Below, piece after piece: positions 1 to 6,133 of a stretch of DNA of 6,133 bases; the first letter of the stretch is position 1; each line of letters begins with the position of its first letter. The stretch comes from Deltaproteobacteria bacterium (lineage in GTDB: Bacteria; Desulfobacterota; Desulfobacteria; Desulfobacterales; C00003060): assembly GCA_003647435.1 (NCBI GenBank), contig QMMV01000133.1, positions 1 to 6,133 on the forward strand. Reading direction: 5' to 3'. The translations under genes were made by a program, and so were the position numbers. The notes under the pieces were generated by a model. That model ran no database searches. It saw only the letters and a list, made by a program, of their open reading frames with translations, and was not told the origin of the DNA.

Positions 1-3000
1 CGTCATCATGAGTTTCCACAAGGTCGGCGGCAGGGCCGGTCACAAGGAAGGATTCTTTCTCTTCTACATTCACATACCCGGCGTCATCTGCAAAGCTGCC
101 GGCAGGAAAGGTTACCTCCACCTGACCGGGCACAAAGACAAGGTCTTCAGGAAGGGCATAGCGATATGTAAAATTCCCGAGATCTTCTGCCGGCGGCCCC
201 CGTATTTCCACCGGTGCTTCGTTCCCAACAGTAATCGTGAATACCACATCGTTGTCCCCGGTTATCGAGGTTTCAACGATCGAGTTGCCTCCTGTGGGCC
301 GGAATTCGACATCGATGTATCCCCTCTCATTAAGCAGGGAAACATCGATCTTGCTTCCGTTAAGCGGGTCACTCAGGTTTGCTGTGGGGCCAGTAATGAT
401 AAAATGCTCAACGCTCCCGGCATTGCTTCTGCCACTGGTATCTGACCAAGTACCGGCTTTAAACTCAACCGTCACCTCTCCCGGCTGGAACTCGAAGCTG
501 TCAGGCAATGAGTAGCAGTACGAATTATCCACGCTGGTACCAGGCCCCCGCACGTCCAGTGTGCTCCCGTCCGCAAATGTCAGCGTAAACACCACATCGT
601 CGTCATTGAGGCTCGTTTCCTTTATCTGGCTGCCCGGACTGGGGATATAAACTACAGATATATACCTGTTGTTGTTCAGCGCTGAAACATCGATGCTGCC
701 CCCATCCTCAGGGCCGGCCAGTTGTGCGGTAAGATCCTGGACAGTAAAATGGAAGGTTTCATCCTCATTGGTTGCCCCGCTGCTATCAGAGAAGCTGCCC
801 GCTGCAATTTCCACAGACACATCGCCCGTACCGAATTCACCCGAGAAGTGATACCGGTATTTTCCGTCAGCGATTTTTTCTACGCTATCAATGGTAACAT
901 TGGAAGCAGCGTCGCCTGCCAGGGTTAATCCGTGAGATTCAAGGATGGTTTCTTGATCAAAAGAGGCCTCGTCAGACGGGAGGAATTTTATCTCGATATA
1001 TTTGTTCTCATTGAAGTCATCGCGAAAGACCGTCTCGTCGATTCCCGGATACGTCAAAATCGCCACCGGATTTTCAAGCGGCTCGGCAAAATCGAATTCA
1101 ACGTTGTCTCCATCCGGGCCTTCAAAGAGCATCTCCAATTTACCGCCTACCGTCAAAAGCTCAAACTGCTCGGGGGCATCAAACAGAAACAGCACGCTTG
1201 CCTCGCCCGACAGGATCTTTGACACATTCAAATATATTTTCGCGCCGACAGACAACAAGCCATTCACGAAATTCAATTTGCCGGCCATCAATATCTTCCC
1301 ATCCGTGCTTATTTTTATTCCTACCTGGCCATTAAAAGCCATCTTAGTGGCATAGGCGTCGTATACCGTGCAAGCACCCGTGATGGTCATAGGAGAGGTA
1401 AATGCGCCGATAAAGCTGCCCATGATGGGGTTTTGCTGAGCAGCCAGATATTGATTGACCACCTGCTGTTTGACCTGATCCAGCCAGCACGAGGCATCTA
1501 CATTTTCTACGGAAATTGCGAACCTGGGATCGCGGAGCTCTTTCGGTTCAGAGATATCGGGCAGGGAAGTGAAAAATTCAACCCCGCCCACAAAATCAGT
1601 TATTGCCAGACCTGTATCAGGCTCCAATATAATGGGCATAACCGCCTCTACCTGCACACCCAGGGGACCTAATTCGGACAGGGCAAAGCGGATCGTAAAC
1701 CCGCCTGACCCCGCAATTTCATAACCACCCTGGACACCCATAAAGAAAATCCTGTCCTTTACTGGTGTGTCAGGCGGTGCAAATGGTGAAATTACCTGAT
1801 TGTTCTCATCTATTTTAAGGATGCCGCCTATCAATGTCCCGTTTATTTTCCCGCCGAAGGCGTTGGCAGAAACGCCCACCCCGATTGATGCGATGTCAAG
1901 GATCGGAAACTCGCCTCTGAAAAGTTTTCCGACATCTATCTTGACACCTTCGATGACACCTGAGAACTCGGCTCCTTTCAATCCCTTGATACCGGTAACG
2001 GATGCCGACAGCGACAGGACAAAATCAAGGGGCCTGTTATTGATATCCGGCCACTCTATGCCTATCTCCTTAATCTTAATGGGCAGCCACTTCGGCCATC
2101 CCACGCTCTTGCCTGTAGCCGACTCCGCGCCGAAAAAGACACCAAATCCCTGCTTGGCCTTGAACGTGCCGTCGCCCAGGAAGGCAAAATTCCGGCCTTC
2201 ACCGGTGAGTCTCAAGGAAGCCACCTTTAGCTCCGCGCCGATGGATACGAAACTGACAATCTCCTCATTATCTGCGGCGCCGGTATTGATGTATAGATCT
2301 TTACCTGTCAGGGCCAGAAATTGACCGAATTCCACCCTGAACGTGTCAACATAGAATTTGAAGGAATCAACCCTGCCATCTGTAAAGGAGAGTGCGGCGC
2401 GAAGGGCCCAGGTATTGTTGGGGTCCTGCACAACATCATTGATCTTCTCTGCATAGAGGCTGTCTTTTATGGTGGCATTGACGGGCTTGCCGGGGCAGAA
2501 TTTGGCCCCGCCGGAGGCAATAAAGATTTCACCGTCAAAATCGAGGGCCTCGCCAAAGGTGACACCAAAGTTGCTGATACCGAATCGGATATCATCAAAC
2601 TCAAGTATACTGCCAAGCTTAATGGCGGGTTCGGTTGTGGTCCCTGGTGTGACGGGGGCGCCTGTGGTGCTTTGAGGATCTGTGCAACCGTAACAGATTT
2701 CTGCTGTTCCGAACCTGAAGCCGTCCGTCCTGATGATAAGTCCCGGGATTGGCGCTTCGGGGCCGCTCGGGCCATCCGGATCATAGGGTTGTATGCTCCC
2801 CGATATCTTAAATTTTGGAAAACTCAGTGAAGCCTTCAGGATGGTTATCAGCTTTTGAGACTCTCCATTATGCTCGGCAGGATCATAGGAAGGATCGTAT
2901 TGTATTTTAACTCCCTCAGCCGTAGCTAACAACACATTGGGAACCTGTAGATTGAAAGAACTCACATCCAGGCCGAACTTGCCTGTCAACTCTATTGATC

Positions 3001-6000
3001 CACTACCCTGTAAGAACCCCAACACATCGACTGCCAGATCAAAGGTCCCTAAGAGGCCTGTAAAATCCGTAGTAATGCCGCTCTGACTTTGCTGCGGAGT
3101 CTGGCTTGTTCCGCTGGAACCAAAGTTAAGGGCCGCATGCTGAACCCCGATGCCGATGGTCACGACCAGCTTCATATCTTTGAAGGTCAATCCCTGGATG
3201 CCGACGGTTGGTCCCTGTAAAAGGACAGGCCCAATGGACATCCCCTGAGAGGTCGTTGCAGCACTTCCCGTGGTTCCGGTAACAGTGAATTTTTCGATTT
3301 CAGCCGGGTTCGTATTTGAAGCGTTGTCCGCCCACGAACCTGCAATGAAATTCACCTGTACCTCACCCGCCTTGAAAAGGTCTATCCCGTTGTTTGGCAC
3401 CAGGTCAGTGATCCTGTAGCGGTACGTCGTACCGTACAGGTGTTGAGGCATTCCGCTGATAGCATACGGTTTCGCTGCATCGGCCACACCAGGCCCAGAC
3501 AGTGTGAATTCGGGCGCAGAATCGAGGATTGTAGCTTCGTTCAAACCGGCGCCGCTATAATCTGCGAAGGTCACGTCAATGAACTTGCACGCATTCAGCA
3601 TGGTCAGGTCCACCTGGGCGCCGCTTACAGGATTGGAGAGATTTGCCGTCGGTTTTTGCCCCTCGCGAATGGTAAAAGTTTCGACTTCGGAAGCATTACG
3701 CCTCCCACCCTTGTCGGACCAGCTATTTGCCTTGAATTCAACCTGCCACTCTCCTAACTTTAACTTGTCTAAAGTGACGTTCTCCAACGAGTAGCGATAT
3801 GTATTATAACCGATCTTCTTTGGTGAGCCATTCACAATCAGGGTGCTGTTGCCCGGCCCTTTAAGTGTAAACTCGGGAAGGGCGTCTGTGATCGACTTTT
3901 CATTCAAACCGGCGCCATTGGGATCATTGAGCCTGATGTCGATATACTTGCGATTATACAGGTCCATCTTATCGATCACCGCCCCGTTTGCGGGTTCCAT
4001 TAGATCCGCATTGGGCAGCCTGGAGACAGGCGTTCCGGGAGCAACCCCTGCCTGTGTTCCCATGAGGGAAAATCCGGTTACCATCATGTCTTGCAGTTTA
4101 AACCCGTCAACGTCCCCAATGGAAAATCTGGCAGAGCCGCTGATGCCGACTACTTCTTCGCCATCAATAGTGATCAACACGCTGGCAGTGGGCATATTGA
4201 CCTGCACCTTCCCGTCGGCAGATTGCCTGAAATATATTGTGCCGGAGAGCGTAAATACGTCTGCTACCGTAAGCGTCACATCGCCCTTGAAAGCCTTTAT
4301 CTCAGAAGGGGTGGTGAATTTTACCTGGACGCTTATCTCTTCGGGATTGGAGGGACCTGCCGGCTGATCGGGATCGAAGTCCGGATTCGGCACGTTGATG
4401 GTCTCGTCCACCGTCTTTTGGGTCTTGTTAATTTCAAGCGCAACCGAGCCATCAATATCCAGGCCGTCCAGCCCAACGAAAGCTACTGACCCCGCACCGA
4501 AAAGGGCATAAGATGATGTTGAGGCCGCGGGATTGGTGCTATCTACATTCTTGAACAGCACAATGCCAAGCTCAGAAATCTCACTTCTGACACCGATTTC
4601 ATCTGAAGTCCCCTCGTTCATCCCAAGGAAGATGTTAATATTTGCTGCACCCACCAGGATCTTCGTCGTGGTGAGATTTCCGCTCACCTGAGCCTGTTTT
4701 TTAAATGCAAACCCGCCTGAAACCGTAAAAAGGTCGGCGATTGCCAGATCAACAGTGCCTGCAAAAGTAGGCTCCGGCGAAGTGGTATTGAATAAGATCC
4801 GGACCTCTTCTGTGCCCCCACCGGGCAACGGCACCGTAACCGACTCATCTACTGTCCGTCCGGTCTTGTTGACCCGAACACCAAGGGAACCGGAAAGCGA
4901 AAGATCATCAACCCCCAGCAACATCGCGCCGCCTGTCGCAGCAAGTGCATAAGAGCTTGAATTGTTAGCGGGGTGCAGGCTATCCGTATTTCTGAACAGC
5001 ACCAGACCCAGTTTCGCATCCGTGATCAAGACGCCCATGGCATCCGGGTTGATTTTCGTATCGCCCGGATCCGGAGTACTGTCATCCGGAATCTTCGCCG
5101 GTCCCACACCCAAAAACGCTTCAATCCCGGCAGCGCCTGCTTTTATCCTTGTTGTAATAAGAGACCCAGTTACCTGCTTCGACTTTGTGAAAGAAAATCC
5201 TCCGGTGAGGGAAACGAATTCCTTTCCGGTGGATGAATCAACGATCTTAATTGTTATCGTCCCGGAAAGGGCAAGTGAAACGTCTTCCTTGAATTTCACC
5301 TCCACAGGGATGGTCTGTCCTGGGTTGTCAGGATCAGGCACATTGATGGTCTCGTTTACGACATACCCGCCCCCCAGATCTGTGGTGTACCCGGTATTGT
5401 TCTTGCGAAGTCCCAAGGAACCACTCAGCTCCAGTCCGTCAATTCCGAGAAGTGCGGCCTCTCCCGAGGAGCTCAAGGCCATCTTTGATGAGTTCGGTAC
5501 AGGCGTGGGGCTCTGAGGATTTGTGACATCAATTTTCTTAAACAAGACCATACCGAACCGGACATTTTCCACCAAGACACCCATTGCATCCGCATCCCCG
5601 GGTTGACCTGCCCCCAGGAAAATATCGATGCCGGCAGATCCGATGAGCAGCTTGGAGGTCTTGATTTTCTGTGCACCAACGGTCCTGGTGGATTCACTCT
5701 TTTCTATGGAAAAGCCGCCCGTGAGGCTCACAAACTCCTCGTCGTCCTTCAAAATGACCAGCGTGAGCACTCCTGCAGCCCTGAGCAACGAACCTTTGTT
5801 TCCGTCAAAGTCAAGGGTAACGCGGTTGCCACCGCCCGTATTTACAATAAGAGGTGTGGTCTTGAAATCCGCTACCGTTGTATTCGGCTGGCCGTTCTTT
5901 GTCCCCCTGCCCTGGTTGATCGCAACAGAAAAATCAGAGACAGATACTGCCAGACCGTCAATACCCACAAAGGAGGCGCTGCCAACCTCTGCCTTCAGTG

Positions 6001-6133
6001 ATGTCCAGGAGCGAAAATCAGTAGGCGATCCGGTCGCTGGCGCTTTCTTTTTCATCATCGCCAGGCCAAAATTCACATCCCTCAAAGAGAGCCCAAGGGC
6101 AGCGTCGTTCGGCGTATCATTGTCGTCTATGAC
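1..6133 (-). CDS. Internal fragment of a giant repeat-rich protein, probably surface or extracellular (both ends missing)
   Basis: One minus-strand frame is open across the whole window: 2044 codons from 6133 down to 2, with no stop and no credible start. Frame continuity was checked at many landmarks, and every recognisable motif falls in this frame. Domains in order are a partial plus four complete type A repeats (residues 1-707), two Ig-like type B repeats (708-953), a 734-residue core (954-1687), three type B repeats (1688-2034) and the start of another. The protein is beta-rich with many Gly, Asp, Asn, Ser and Thr. It has only seven visible cysteines (849, 1147, 1150, 1213, 1549, 1588, 1873) and no long hydrophobic segment that looks like a membrane helix. 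I see no catalytic signature. The repeat architecture suggests an adhesin-like or structural exported protein, but this is inference because signal, anchor and secretion regions lie outside. Other readings are a giant scaffold or an S-layer-associated protein. The coding call is very secure; the function is unknown. Confidence 0.95.
2..31 (-). repeat. Start of a further type B repeat at the window edge (residues 2035-2044)
   Basis: The last ten visible residues, AADLVETHDD, follow directly on the VTGP ending of the preceding unit. They match the AxL opening of other type B units (AQLAGP, ANLSDP, ANLSNP). The fit suggests that the Ig-like array continues toward the C-terminus beyond the left edge. 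The piece is too short for a firm call. Confidence 0.5.
32..382 (-). repeat. Type B Ig-like repeat 5 (residues 1918-2034, 117 aa)
   Basis: The unit starts ANLSDPLNGSKIDVSLLN and continues with RGYIDVEFRPTGGNS, VETSITGDNDVVFTITVG, IRGPP, a TYRYALP strand, PGQVEVTFPAGSFADDAG and the closing SFLVTGP. It is the clearest type B copy and makes a good reference for the consensus. The D-D-A-G turn before the last strand is the feature most like Big_5/SbsA Ig-like domains. It follows the preceding unit with no linker, as expected for a rod-like stack. Confidence 0.8.
383..727 (-). repeat. Type B Ig-like repeat 4 (residues 1803-1917, 115 aa)
   Basis: The unit starts AQLAGPEDGGSIDVSALN and runs through NRYISVVYIPSPGS, IKETSLNDDDVVFTLTFADG, a YCYSLP strand (where the others have YRY), PGEVTVEFKAGTWSDTSGRS and the closing HFIITG. 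It carries Cys1873 in place of the Arg of YRY. The DDDVVFT segment, shared in related form with the next unit (GDNDVVFTIT), separates the C-terminal type B group from the two copies before the core, which have GAGLNE and PEFTL there. Confidence 0.78.
728..1072 (-). repeat. Type B Ig-like repeat 3 (residues 1688-1802, 115 aa)
   Basis: This is the first unit after the core, and the most diverged of the five. It starts NPVAILTYPGIDETVF and continues with FNENKYIEIKFLPSDEASFD, ETILESHGLTLAG, a YRYHFSG strand, GDVSVEIAAGSFSDSSGA and a closing FHFTVQDL. It keeps the type B order of a tyrosine-containing first strand, an E-T/S-I turn, YRY, a G-x-V-x-V-x strand and the AGSxxD turn. Length and boundaries match the next two units (115-117 residues), so the registration is firm despite lower identity. 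Confidence 0.7.
1073..1753 (-). other. Core region, C-terminal part with GPLGV segment and two cysteines (residues 1461-1687)
   Basis: The segment opens with FFMGVQGGYEIAGSGGF and FALSELGPLGVQVEA, followed by MPIILEPDTGLAITDFVGG. After a charged loop (SEPKELRDP) comes Cys1549 in ASCWLD. The next stretch, around residues 1553-1569, is Gln-rich and the most helix-like part of the window. Then come FTSPMTITGA, Cys1588, and strands including GIKISTDGKILMAGKLNF, LLSVGAKIYLNVSKIL and VLFLFDAPEQFELLTVGG. Cys1549 and Cys1588 bracket the helix-like part and could form a disulfide. From memory, FTSPMTITG and STDGK-L--GKLNF motifs occur in other giant predicted bacterial proteins next to Ig-like repeats; this is unchecked recall. 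Confidence 0.58.
1754..2623 (-). other. Core region, middle part, beta-rich with a tryptophan motif (residues 1171-1460)
   Basis: This stretch shows alternating hydrophobic and polar strands such as LEFDDIRFGISNFGVTFG, FKFYVDTFRVEFGQFLALTG and SFVSIGAELKVASLRLTG. It contains one isolated cysteine (Cys1213, in KFCPGK). Residues 1345-1364 hold the tryptophan-rich segment GWPKWLPIKIKEIGIEWPDI, the only cluster of Trp in the window. Glycine-rich strands follow (SIGVGVSANAFGGKING, GTLIGGILKID), and the stretch ends in a Pro-rich loop (ISPFAPPDTPVKD). The strand pattern suggests an extended beta structure. I cannot assign an enzyme or a named domain. Confidence 0.55.
2624..3274 (-). other. Core region, N-terminal part with CxxC and Thr/Pro linker (residues 954-1170)
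   Basis: This part is not clearly repetitive. It begins with a Thr/Ser linker, then the beta-rich run MSIGPVLLQGPTVGIQGL and KLVVTIGIGVQHAALNFG. A Ser/Gln-rich stretch (residues 1005-1019) follows. Next come strands around LLGTFDLAVDVLGFLQGS and LTGKFGLDVSSFNLQVPN, then an acidic, Tyr/Pro-rich loop (YDPSYDPAEHNG). Near its end is a CYGC motif (Cys1147 and Cys1150, codons at 2684-2695), followed at once by a Thr/Pro-rich linker (residues 1151-1170) typical of flexible exported linkers. There is no His after the second Cys, so it is not a c-type haem site. No family is recognised with confidence. Confidence 0.6.
3275..3646 (-). repeat. Type B Ig-like repeat 2 (residues 830-953, 124 aa)
   Basis: The unit runs from ANLSNPVSGAQVDL to EKFTVTG and is the closest relative of the preceding one. 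It shares GAGLNE, a PEFTLSGPG strand, a YRYRI strand, AGEVQVNFIAGSWADNAS and the closing FTV strand. It contains Cys849 (NACKFIDV), where the other type B units have no cysteine. The sequence ttcaaaccggcgcc encoding GAGLNE (3540-3553) is identical at 3903-3916, exactly 363 bases away, which supports origin by in-frame duplication. After it the chain enters the unique core through a Thr/Ser/Gly-rich link (GTTGSAATTSQG). Confidence 0.72.
3647..4012 (-). repeat. Type B Ig-like repeat 1 (residues 708-829, 122 aa)
   Basis: The unit runs from NADLMEPANGAVID to FTIREGQKPT. Its motif order is P-nG-x-ID, a hydrophobic strand YNRKYIDIRL, a turn GAGLNEKSI, PEFTLKGPG, YRYSL, LGEWQVEFKANSWSDKGG and a closing ETFTI. 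The final strand, with a D-x-x-G turn before it, resembles bacterial Ig-like domains of the Big_5/SbsA kind, which commonly stack as stalks in exported proteins. That family assignment rests on pattern likeness only. The fold class is likely, the family tentative. It pairs closely with the next unit. Confidence 0.7.
4013..4480 (-). repeat. Type A repeat 4, terminal copy with a divergent second half (residues 552-707, 156 aa)
   Basis: The first half is a normal type A unit: FVGLDGLDIDGSVALEIN, KTQKTVDETINVPNPD, a Pro/Asp-rich insertion, then DVTLTVADVFTLSGTIYFRQ. The second half departs from the pattern. The IFLG and GLVLFKN motifs are absent and are replaced by VLITIDGEEVVGISGSARFS and a segment ending DMMVTGFSLMG. 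It then meets the first Ig-like unit through a short linker (GVAPGTPVSRLP). It looks like a capping copy that ends the A array; that role is inferred from position and divergence. Confidence 0.7.
4481..4921 (-). repeat. Type A repeat 3 (residues 405-551, 147 aa)
   Basis: This is the shortest complete copy. It starts LLGVDDLSLSGSLGVRVN, then has KTGRTVDESVTVPLPGGG, LADLFTVSGGFAFKK-type beta strands (here AIADLFTVSGGFAFKK), TTTKILVGAANINIFLGM, ISELGIVLFKNVDSTNP and SSYALFGAGSVA. Compared with repeat 2 it lacks the acidic loop after the FLG motif and the segment around the KIVDSSTGKEF motif, which accounts for the roughly 30-residue difference. Order and spacing of all the shared motifs are otherwise kept. 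Confidence 0.8.
4922..5452 (-). repeat. Type A repeat 2 (residues 228-404, 177 aa)
   Basis: This is the longest copy. It starts with LLGIDGLELSGSLGLRKN, followed by VVNETINVPDPDNPGQ, a beta-rich stretch, EFVSLTGGFSFTKS, IKAGAAGIEAFLGVG, MGVLITDAKLGLVLFRN and finally SSYALAATGGAM. Two additions explain its length. One is a Gly-rich piece before VVNETINVP. The other is an Asp/Pro-rich loop (about residues 342-363, near 5044-5110) between the FLG and MGVL motifs, containing PDDSTPDPGD. Such acidic loops often bind calcium in exported repeat proteins, but no canonical EF-hand or RTX nonapeptide is present. Confidence 0.8.
5453..5971 (-). repeat. Type A repeat 1 (residues 55-227, 173 aa)
   Basis: The unit begins with FVGIDGLAVSVSDFSVAIN, the counterpart of LLGIDGLELSGSLGLRKN in the next unit. 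It continues with a Gly/Asn turn region, a beta-rich stretch ending FVSLTGGFSIEKS, then KLLIGSAGIDIFLGAG, a short acidic loop, MGVLVENVRFGMVLFKK and a Ser/Pro linker. It is the most diverged visible copy. In place of the VDETINVP block it has the unrelated-looking stretch NTTVADFKTTPLIVNTGGG. Alternating hydrophobic and polar residues indicate a beta fold. No Pfam family is recognised with confidence. Confidence 0.75.
5972..6133 (-). repeat. Type A repeat, C-terminal part only (residues 1-54)
   Basis: This is the tail of a type A unit whose beginning is beyond the right edge. It opens with an acidic stretch (IDDNDTPNDAALG). The segment LGLSLRDVNFGLAMMKKK follows and aligns with the MGVLVENVRFGMVLFKK and MGVLITDAKLGLVLFRN segments of later units. 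A short polar linker (PATGSPTDFRSW) then leads into the next unit. It shows that the A array continues toward the N-terminus, so the gene starts further upstream. The two adjacent Met codons at 6053-6058 sit inside this repeat motif and are not a start. Confidence 0.75.

Noticed and set aside
2684..2695. CYGC read as a c-type cytochrome haem site.
   Set aside because: A haem c motif needs CxxCH; the residue after the second Cys is Thr.
2467..2784. A minus-strand open frame of 105 codons.
   Set aside because: It is out of phase with the main frame (its codons end on a different phase), and the main frame carries recognisable strand motifs and the CxxC motif through the same bases.
5473..5697. 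A minus-strand open frame of 74 codons.
   Set aside because: It is also out of phase with the main frame, which encodes conserved type A repeat motifs here.
8..6001. Many plus-strand open frames of 60-184 codons across the window (for example 1800-2324, 3843-4367, 4962-5516).
   Set aside because: All lie antisense to the continuous minus-strand frame. Their translations are low-complexity Ser/Pro-rich or otherwise unlike any known protein, they overlap one another in different frames, and none has a convincing ribosome binding site. They are shadows of the long gene.
6041..6058. Two adjacent ATG codons followed by Lys codons (MMKKK), resembling the start of a secreted protein.
   Set aside because: No hydrophobic segment follows the lysines, there is no well-placed Shine-Dalgarno sequence, and the position aligns with the GLVLFKN motif inside other type A units. 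The frame also stays open upstream to the window edge.
1..6133. Possible CRISPR array, tRNA, insertion sequence, promoter or terminator.
   Set aside because: No short direct repeats with regular spacers, no cloverleaf-like segment, no transposase or terminal inverted repeats, and no hairpin followed by a T run were seen. The window is entirely coding, and its repeats are diverged protein-level units.

Overview
The whole window lies inside one very large protein-coding gene read on the minus strand. The frame whose codons end at position 2 stays open from 6133 to 2, which is 2044 codons, with no stop, start region or intergenic gap. Both ends of the gene are outside the window. The protein is therefore longer than 2044 residues. 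Residue numbers here count from the first visible codon, so residue n occupies 6134-3n to 6136-3n.

From N- to C-terminus (right to left on the + strand) the protein has four parts. (1) Residues 1-707 (about 4013-6133) hold the tail of one 'type A' repeat and four further type A repeats of 147-177 residues, carrying motifs such as GIDGL-LSGSLG, VDETINVP, LTGGF-F-K, IFLG and GLVLFKN-D. (2) Residues 708-953 (3275-4012) hold two 'type B' Ig-like repeats of 122-124 residues. (3) Residues 954-1687 (1073-3274) form a largely unique glycine- and beta-rich core with five of the seven visible cysteines. (4) Residues 1688-2034 (32-1072) hold three more type B repeats of 115-117 residues, and a fourth starts at the left edge. 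The order is A(n)-B2-core-B(3+).

The composition is what one expects of an exported surface or extracellular giant protein: beta-rich, with many Gly, Asp, Asn, Thr and Ser, few cysteines and Asp/Pro-rich loops. That role is inferred. No signal peptide, secretion signal, anchor or enzymatic motif is visible, because the ends are missing. The type B units resemble bacterial Ig-like domains of the Big_5/SbsA kind. From memory, similar mosaics occur in giant predicted proteins of environmental Gram-negative bacteria such as Desulfobacterota and Planctomycetes. I could not check this, so the organism is only tentatively an environmental Gram-negative bacterium. I see no RNA gene, mobile element, CRISPR array, promoter or terminator, and no gene-free stretch.
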